In this document: positions 5,959 through 10,157 of the stretch, piece by piece
Layout: each line of letters begins with the position of its first letter
Numbering within the stretch: the first letter of the stretch is position 1
Assembly: GCA_934659415.1 (NCBI GenBank)
Contig: CAKUHW010000018.1
Span: 1-10,157 of the forward strand
Direction of reading: 5' to 3'
From: an uncultured Oscillospiraceae bacterium
Lineage (GTDB): Bacteria > Bacillota > Clostridia > Oscillospirales > Oscillospiraceae
Length of the DNA stretch: 10,157 nucleotides
The notes under the pieces: model-generated
Told to the model about the DNA's origin: nothing
The model's input: the letters and a program-made list of their open reading frames with translations, nothing else
The model's database searches: none
Translations under genes and position numbers: made by a program

Positions 5959-7027
5959 CGTCAGGCAGGGCGCCGCCTACGGAGGCGGGGTCCACCTCGT
6001 AGAGCACCATAAAGTAGTCGGAGATGGCCTCCGCCATGTCTGCTCCGGAGATAAACACCAGGTGGCACTGGGGGATGGCCTGTTTGGCGATGGCCGCGTT
6101 GGGGGTAATGCCGTAGCCGGCGATGAGCCCGGCGGCCTCGTCCACGTTGCTGTTCACGTAGTCGATGGAGGCCGCGTACTCCGCCAGGAAGGCGTTCACC
6201 GCCTCGTGGTGGGCTTCCACGAACTCTGTGCGGGCCACCACGGCGGTCATGATGAGCTCGCTGCCGCTGTCCAGCCCGTCCCAGGCCTCGGTGACGTCGA
6301 TGGCCTCACGGACCTGCCCATCGCCCTTGAGGATGGCCGCGGTGGCCGCGGGCACAGGGAGCATGGCGCAGTCGATGTCGCCGCTGACCAGCTTGGCGTT
6401 GATCTCGCTGGCGTCGGCGAACACCAGGTTCACGTCCTTATCCGGGTCCAGGCCGTTCTGCTGGAGGAGATAGCGGAGGATATACTCCGGGTTGGCCCCC
6501 TGGCCGGGGGAGTAAATGGTGCGGCCCGCCAGGTCGGCCACGGACTGGATGGAGGTCCCGCCCCTGCCCTCCAGAATGTGCAGCACGCCCCGGGTGCCCA
6601 GGGCGATGATCTTTACGCCGCCCCCGGTCTTGTTATAGAGGTTCAGCGCCACGTTGGAGGCCACGGCGGCGATGTCGATCTCCCCCTTGGTGAGACCTGC
6701 CACCAGCTCGCTGTTGTCCGCGGCGATGACGTACTGATAGTCGTTCGCTGCCGTGCCCGCGTCCGCCTCGCTGAGCAGCTTGGCGGCCCCTACGCCGGTG
6801 GGGCCGGACAGCACGGCCAGGCGCACTGCGGTGCGCTCGTCGCTCCCGGAGGGGGTGGGTTCCGGTGTGACGTCAGGCGTCCCGGAGGGAGAGGGCTCCG
6901 CCGTCCCGGTGGGGGCGGGGCTGTCAGAGGGGGTAGGCGTGGGGTCGCCGCCGGTCTTCCGGCAGCCGGCCAGGGCCAGGGTCAGCGCCAGAGCCAGCAG
7001 CAGGGCGAAAATACGTTTGAGCTTCAT
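5936..7027 (-). CDS. NitT/TauT-family substrate-binding lipoprotein
   Basis: This 363-residue extracytoplasmic receptor belongs to the importer. It has a lipoprotein signal peptide (about 1-21) with lipobox LAGC and acylated C22. A Pro/Thr/Ser-rich linker (about 28-63) acts as a flexible tether, then comes the binding domain. That domain opens VRLAVLSGPTGVGAAKLL and contains GEIDIAAVASN, TIYSPGQGANPEYIL and GDIDCAMLPVPAA, the landmarks of the NMT1/TauA-like clade widespread in Clostridia whose ligand is generally unassigned. Start: ATG at 7027, preceded by AAAGGAAG (7035-7042) and overlapping the regulator stop as ATGA; an upstream in-frame ATG lies inside the regulator gene and would spoil the signal peptide. 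It lies between regulator and permease in one operon. Confidence 0.92.
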   Translation of the reverse strand: MKLKRIFALLLALALTLALAGCRKTGGDPTPTPSDSPAPTGTAEPSPSGTPDVTPEPTPSGSDERTAVRLAVLSGPTGVGAAKLLSEADAGTAANDYQYVIAADNSELVAGLTKGEIDIAAVASNVALNLYNKTGGGVKIIALGTRGVLHILEGRGGTSIQSVADLAGRTIYSPGQGANPEYILRYLLQQNGLDPDKDVNLVFADASEINAKLVSGDIDCAMLPVPAATAAILKGDGQVREAIDVTEAWDGLDSGSELIMTAVVARTEFVEAHHEAVNAFLAEYAASIDYVNSNVDEAAGLIAGYGITPNAAIAKQAIPQCHLVFISGADMAEAISDYFMVLYEVDPASVGGALPDDAIYYAP

Positions 7028-7692
7028 GTGAGATCTTCCTTTCCGTGTTGCGTTTTCGTACAAAATCGTGCCAGGACCTCCCGGTCCAGGATGCGGATGG
7101 ACTTGCCGCTGCGCGCCAGTGCCCCCGCCTGCTCCAGCGTTTCGAAGGCGCGGTAGAGGGTGGCCCGGCCGATTCCCAGGCGCTGCCCCAGCTGGGTGGC
7201 CGACAGGGTGAGCCCCTCCTCCGTCCCCGCCGCGGTGAGCAGGTAGCGGGCCAGCTTGCTCTCTCCGCCCCCGGCGGAAACCGCGTCCAGCCGGGCGCTG
7301 AGAAAACGGATGCGGCCGGAGAGATAGGTCGCATATCCCTCGGCAAAGGTCCCGCTCTCCCGCACCAGCCGGGTCACCCCGGCCTGGGGGATGAGCACCA
7401 GCGCGCAGTCGGCAAGGGCGGTGAGGGTAGTGGGGTAGGCGTCCCCCCCGCCGAAAAGCGCCGCCGCACCGAACAGCTCCCCCGCCCGCAGCCGGGCCAC
7501 CAGCAGGCTCTCCCGCCGGACCTCCAGCGCCCCGGACAGGAGCACCCCCAGGCAGCAGCGGAAGCGGTGAGGGTCGTACACCGTGCCCCCCTTGGGGACG
7601 GACACCTGCTCCGATCCGGCAAGGACCTCTTCCAGCAGCGCCCGGTCCACCGCCTGGAACAGCGGCAGGCGGCCCAGCAGGTCTGTCTCCAT
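7024..7692 (-). CDS. Crp/Fnr-family transcriptional regulator
   Basis: This 222-residue protein has an N-terminal cyclic-nucleotide-binding-like beta barrel (about 1-120), a dimerisation helix (about 125-155), and a C-terminal Crp winged helix with LSATQLGQRLGIGRATLYRAFETLEQAGAL. The region equivalent to the cAMP cassette reads GELFGAAALFGGGDAYPTTL and lacks the Arg-Ser pair that contacts cAMP phosphate. There is no FNR-type N-terminal cysteine cluster, only C46-C47 near H42. cAMP and a [4Fe-4S] cluster are therefore unlikely ligands, and the effector is unknown. The ATG at 7692 follows GAGGTG (7698-7703); the in-frame extension to 7743 covers the promoter and operator. It leads the operon and overlaps the lipoprotein start by 4 bases, so regulator and transporter are coupled. 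Likely targets are its own operon and perhaps other sites. Confidence 0.92.
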   Translation of the reverse strand: METDLLGRLPLFQAVDRALLEEVLAGSEQVSVPKGGTVYDPHRFRCCLGVLLSGALEVRRESLLVARLRAGELFGAAALFGGGDAYPTTLTALADCALVLIPQAGVTRLVRESGTFAEGYATYLSGRIRFLSARLDAVSAGGGESKLARYLLTAAGTEEGLTLSATQLGQRLGIGRATLYRAFETLEQAGALARSGKSIRILDREVLARFCTKTQHGKEDLT

Positions 7693-7707
7693 CCTTTCAC
7701 CTCGTTT

Positions 7708-7723
7708 TGTATCATTTGAGACA
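7708..7723. promoter_or_regulatory. Crp/Fnr-type operator dyad at the operon start
   Basis: TGTATC-ATTT-GAGACA is a 16-bp dyad with one mismatch between half-sites. Its 6-4-6 geometry is that of Crp/Fnr sites. It covers about +1 to +16 relative to the predicted start of the Crp-led operon, a position suited to autorepression. Binding by the adjacent gene product is inferred from geometry and location. Confidence 0.55.
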
Positions 7724-7728
7724 TTTTG

Positions 7729-7757
7729 ATGATAGCACACCAATCGGGGAAAGTCAA
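7729..7757 (-). promoter_or_regulatory. Promoter of the Crp-ABC transporter operon
   Basis: Minus-strand -35 TTGACT (7752-7757), a 17-bp spacer, and -10 TATCAT (7729-7734). The start would be near 7722, about 30 nt before the regulator ATG. This is one of the best promoter matches in the window. Confidence 0.7.
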
Positions 7758-7775
7758 GCGGGAAGCGCCGACCGA

Positions 7776-7820
7776 GGGATTGTCACCGTGGCGACCCGCC
7801 TTTGAACCGGTAACAATCCC
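7776..7820. repeat. 45-bp imperfect inverted repeat
   Basis: GGGATTGTCACCG (7776-7788) pairs with CGGTAACAATCCC (7808-7820) over 13 positions with a single C/A mismatch, around a 19-base loop. It lies just upstream of the -35 of the Crp operon and about 67 bp before the peptidase promoter. No T-tract follows on either strand, so it is not a terminator. It resembles short REP/MITE-like intergenic repeats with ggattg-type arms, but copy number cannot be judged from one window. Confidence 0.55.
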
Positions 7821-7824
7821 CCCA

Positions 7825-7858
7825 GCCAGCAAAGGACGCTGGCGTCCCCCCCCTTTTT
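7825..7858 (+). other. Orphan terminator-like hairpin
   Basis: gccagc (7825-7830) pairs with gctggc (7838-7843) around 7 bases. A run of eight C (7846-7853) and five T (7854-7858) follows. An alternative overlapping stem is ggacg (7834-7838) with cgtcc (7843-7847). It resembles a plus-strand terminator, yet no plus-strand gene precedes it. It could insulate the peptidase promoter or be part of the same repeat element as the adjacent inverted repeat. Confidence 0.35.
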
Positions 7859-7886
7859 ATCCCCGCGGCGCGGTCCGTCTTTTCCC

Positions 7887-7915
7887 TTGCATTTTCTCCG
7901 GCGATGGACTACAAT
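7887..7915 (+). promoter_or_regulatory. Promoter of the M20 dipeptidase gene
   Basis: -35 TTGCAT (7887-7892), a 17-bp spacer, and -10 TACAAT (7910-7915). The start near 7922 leaves a leader of about 50 nt. That leader contains a 6-bp stem (gggcgg 7935-7940 with ccgccc 7950-7955) directly before the ribosome site gagaggag (7956-7963). Confidence 0.6.
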
Positions 7916-7972
7916 GGGGGCAGCACATGAATGAGGGCGGGCCGCCTGTCCGCCCGAGAGGAGCCATTTACC

Positions 7973-9373
7973 ATGGATAAGGAACAGATCGAACAGTATT
8001 TTGCCGATAAAGAGCCCCTGCTGGTGGACGCCGTCTGCCGTCTGGTGTCCATCCCCAGCGAGGAGGGAGAGCCCGCCCCCGGCGCGCCCTTTGGCCCCGG
8101 CCCTGCCGCGGCTCTGAAGGAGGCCCTGGCCATCGCCGGGGAGTGGGGCCTGACCGCCCGGGACCGGGAGGGCTACGTGGGTACCGTGGACCTGAACGAC
8201 AAGCCGGACGCACTGCACATCCTGGGCCATCTGGACGTGGTGGCCCCCGGCGAGGGCTGGACCGTCACCCAGCCGTACAGCCCCAAGGTGGCCGACGGGA
8301 TGATCTTCGGCCGGGGCACCGATGACGACAAGGGGCCCATGGCGGCCTCTCTGCTGGCCATGAAGGCCGTGAAGGATCTGGGGGTGCCCCTGAAGGCGAA
8401 CTGCCGCTGCATCCTGGGCACCAATGAGGAGTCCGGCTCCGGCGACATCGCCTGGTATTTTGCCCGGGAGCCCTTTGCCCCCTCCACCTTCTCTCCGGAC
8501 GCCGGTTTCCCGGTGGTCAACACGGAGAAGGGAGGCTTCAAGCCGGTGTTCACCGCCGCCTGGCCGGAGCAGAGCGAGCTGCCCCGCCTGCGCTGGCTCC
8601 ACGGGGGCATCCGTATCAACGTGCTGCCCGGCGATGCCTCCGCCGCCGTGGAGGGCCTGACCGCCCTGGAGATCCACCCCTTTGCCCGGGATATCACCGC
8701 CCGCACCGGCGTGAAGTTCCAGTGCACCCAGGAGAATGCCCTCACCGTTATCCACGCCAAGGGCGAGGGCTCCCATGCCGCCTGGCCCGAGGGGGGCAAC
8801 AACGCTCTTACCGGCCTGCTGGCCCTGCTGTGCGCCCTGCCCCTGGCCGACGGGCCCTGCCGCCGGTATCTGGCCGCCCTGTGCGCCCTGCTTCCCCACG
8901 GCGACTGCTATGGCCGGGCGCTGGGCATCGCCCAGGAGGAGCCCGTGGCCGGGCCCCTCACCGTGGCCTTCACCCTGCTGGAGGTGACGGACACCGGCCT
9001 GGAGGGCCGCTTCGATGCCCGGGTCCCCCTGTGCGCCACCGAGGCCAACTGCCGGGACGTGGCCAAAGCCGCCTTTGAGGCCAAGGGCTTCACCTTTGAG
9101 GGCGAGCAGGACAAGCCCCACCATACCCCCGCCGACTCTCCCTTTGTCAAGACCCTCCTGGCCCGCTACGAGGAGTACACCGGCCTGAAGGGGGAGTGCC
9201 TGTCCACCGGCGGCGGCACCTATGTGCACGATATCCCCGGCGGCGTGGCCTTCGGCTGCACCCTGCCGGGGTTCGACACCCGCCTGCACGGCGCGGACGA
9301 GCGGGTGCGCATCGCCGACCTGATGGTCTCCGCCAAGATGTTCACCCAGATCATCATCGACCTGTGCTCCTGA
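7973..9373 (+). CDS. pepV: M20-family dinuclear zinc dipeptidase (PepV/Sapep type)
   Basis: This 466-residue protein is close to the roughly 470 residues of PepV, which cleaves dipeptides in the cytoplasm. Catalytic landmarks in order: LGHLDVV with metal ligand H86 and D88, GRGTDDDKGP with bridging D118, GTNEESGSGD with E152 as general base and E153 as ligand, SPDAGFPV with D176, and the C-terminal HGADERV histidine. These sit one residue before the PepV positions as I recall them. A large insert (about 190-380) is the expected lid domain. The start at 7973 is set by gagaggag (7956-7963); an in-frame start at 7931 has no good ribosome site. It has its own promoter and terminator, so it is monocistronic. 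There is no signal peptide. The M20 dipeptidase call is firm; exact specificity (beta-Ala or other Xaa dipeptides) is not determinable. Confidence 0.93.
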   Translation: MDKEQIEQYFADKEPLLVDAVCRLVSIPSEEGEPAPGAPFGPGPAAALKEALAIAGEWGLTARDREGYVGTVDLNDKPDALHILGHLDVVAPGEGWTVTQPYSPKVADGMIFGRGTDDDKGPMAASLLAMKAVKDLGVPLKANCRCILGTNEESGSGDIAWYFAREPFAPSTFSPDAGFPVVNTEKGGFKPVFTAAWPEQSELPRLRWLHGGIRINVLPGDASAAVEGLTALEIHPFARDITARTGVKFQCTQENALTVIHAKGEGSHAAWPEGGNNALTGLLALLCALPLADGPCRRYLAALCALLPHGDCYGRALGIAQEEPVAGPLTVAFTLLEVTDTGLEGRFDARVPLCATEANCRDVAKAAFEAKGFTFEGEQDKPHHTPADSPFVKTLLARYEEYTGLKGECLSTGGGTYVHDIPGGVAFGCTLPGFDTRLHGADERVRIADLMVSAKMFTQIIIDLCS

Positions 9374-9423
9374 GGCCGATCCGGAGAGGGATGTTTCGGT
9401 TTTTTGACGTCCTGAATCTTTTG

Positions 9424-9470
9424 CTGCGTGAGACCGCACAACGGTGCGGCCTCACGCAGTTTTTCTTTTT
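9424..9470 (+). terminator. Strong intrinsic terminator of the dipeptidase gene
   Basis: ctgcgtgag (9424-9432) pairs with ctcacgcag (9451-9459). After one A/C mismatch, ccgca (9434-9438) pairs with tgcgg (9445-9449), leaving a 6-base loop. The stem is followed by tttttctttttt-like sequence (9460-9470). It starts 51 bases after the stop codon. Confidence 0.92.
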
Positions 9471-9508
9471 CTGCGCGCCGGGGTATATCAGAAATAAGAA
9501 AGCTGAAT

Positions 9509-9537
9509 TTCACTTTTCCCGCCCCCTCTGTTATCCT
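9509..9537 (+). promoter_or_regulatory. Promoter of the MFS transporter gene
   Basis: -35 TTCACT (9509-9514), a 17-bp spacer, and -10 TATCCT (9532-9537) with extended TG at 9529-9530. The start near 9544 would give a leader of about 95 nt. A perfect TTGACA at 9539-9544 has no -10 partner at 17 bp (gacgga there), so I prefer the extended -10 version. A small inverted repeat, ctctt-gacag-aagag (9536-9550), overlaps the predicted start and could be an operator. Confidence 0.45.
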
Positions 9538-9638
9538 CTTGACAGAAGAGAGGGCGTTTCTGACGGAAAACAAATGCTTTCTGTTCCCCCCCCCGGACCG
9601 CGGCCGGAGGACTTCAACTTACCGGAAGGAGAAGAAAC

Positions 9639-10157
9639 ATGGATTCTAAGACACAGACTCCAAAGACTTACTCGCCCAAGCGGAAGTGGGCGGTGCTCGC
9701 AGCCACGCTGCCGGCCCGCTTCGTCATCAACGGCCTGGCATGGGCCAGCTTCACCCTGCTGCTCAGCTCCATCTGTCAGGAGATGGGCTGGTCGGACGCC
9801 CAGCGCACGGTCCTCTCCAGCGCCTATCAGATCGGCCAGATCATCGCCATGGTCAGCATCGGCTTCCTGCTGGACAAGCTCAGCGTGAAAAAGCTGTTCG
9901 CCTTCGGCGTGATCCTGCTGGCCGGCGTGTCCGTGCTGATGCGCGGCTGCGCCACAAGCTTCACCATGTTCTACGTCTCGGTGATCCTGTACGGCTTCCC
10001 GTACGGCGCGATCCTGCTCTCCACGGTGAAGCTGTGGGCCATGTGGTTCCCCAAGGAGCAGATGGCGGTGGCCAACGGCTTCAATACGGCCTTCGGCACC
10101 TTGGGCCAGTTCTGCATCAACTTCGCCTCCACTCCCATTCTGATGGCCACCCACGGC
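9639..10157 (+). CDS. MFS transporter, N-terminal part (cut by window end)
   Basis: 173 codons are present with no stop. The sequence starts MDSKTQTPKTYSPKRKW, a short basic cytoplasmic tail, and continues with TM1 (about 17-42). TM2 (about 60-77) leads into GFLLDKLSVKKL (75-86), a degenerate MFS motif A loop between TM2 and TM3. TM3 (about 86-99) and TM4 (about 105-125, with a GFPYG turn) follow, then LWAMWFPKEQMAVANGFN in the TM4-TM5 loop and the beginning of TM5. Start: ATG after aaggagaaga (9626-9635). The WFP-x-A-N-G pattern recalls anion and organic-acid porters of the NarK and oxalate/formate groups, but the C-terminal half needed for a substrate call is missing. It is expressed from its own promoter and separated from the dipeptidase by a strong terminator. 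Confidence 0.88.
   Translation, partial: MDSKTQTPKTYSPKRKWAVLAATLPARFVINGLAWASFTLLLSSICQEMGWSDAQRTVLSSAYQIGQIIAMVSIGFLLDKLSVKKLFAFGVILLAGVSVLMRGCATSFTMFYVSVILYGFPYGAILLSTVKLWAMWFPKEQMAVANGFNTAFGTLGQFCINFASTPILMATHG

Noticed and set aside
5501-7156. Long plus-strand open frame (551 codons) opposite the permease and lipoprotein genes
   Set aside because: Antisense shadow with Gly/Val/His-rich composition; the minus strand holds intact transporter genes.
7927-7980. 17-codon upstream ORF overlapping the dipeptidase start
   Set aside because: Its ATG is about 5 nt from the predicted transcription start with no room for a ribosome site; the peptide has no attenuator-like codon run.
7754-9439. Long minus-strand open frame (561 codons) opposite the dipeptidase
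   Set aside because: Shadow of the dipeptidase; it also spans the promoter region and has no domain signature.
9531-10154. Minus-strand open frame at the window end
   Set aside because: Antisense to the MFS gene, whose plus-strand frame shows clear membrane helices and a ribosome site.

Overview
The window is a GC-rich, gene-dense bacterial segment. Strong Shine-Dalgarno sites (aaggaggtg, gaggaggag types), sigma-70-like promoters with 17-bp spacers, short hairpin terminators and the protein sequences all fit a high-GC Clostridia genome of the Oscillospiraceae type (Flavonifractor/Lawsonibacter/Intestinimonas-like). That assignment is inferred from style and protein resemblance, not from a marker gene. 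I see no tRNA, rRNA, CRISPR array, transposase or phage gene.

Layout. (1) 43-936, minus: a LysR-type regulator, divergent from (2) a two-gene plus-strand operon at 1156-3406. Its first gene encodes a tandem EthD-like (dimeric alpha/beta barrel) protein and its second a histidine-rich LVIVD-repeat beta-propeller. The 219-bp gap holds two opposed promoters with a dyad between them, so the LysR protein probably controls the pair. (3) 3478-3963, minus: a dCMP/cytidine deaminase-family enzyme, sharing a divergent promoter region with (4) 4168-4563, plus: a small two-helix membrane protein with a C-terminal zinc ribbon. (5) 4610-7692, minus: a tightly overlapped four-gene operon of Crp/Fnr-family regulator, substrate-binding lipoprotein, permease and ATPase. 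It is a NitT/TauT-type ABC importer of unknown substrate, and its promoter carries a dyad at the transcription start, suggesting autoregulation. (6) 7973-9373, plus: an M20 dipeptidase of the PepV/Sapep type followed by a textbook terminator. (7) 9639 to the window end, plus: the N-terminal 173 residues of an MFS transporter.

Gene-free gaps are all under 300 bases and mostly explained by promoters, terminators and leader hairpins. The exception is the 280-bp gap at 7693-7972, which holds a 45-bp imperfect inverted repeat and an orphan terminator-like hairpin. The best candidate for undescribed biology is the LysR/EthD-like/LVIVD-propeller module; second is the Crp-regulated importer, whose regulator lacks the usual cAMP-contact residues.
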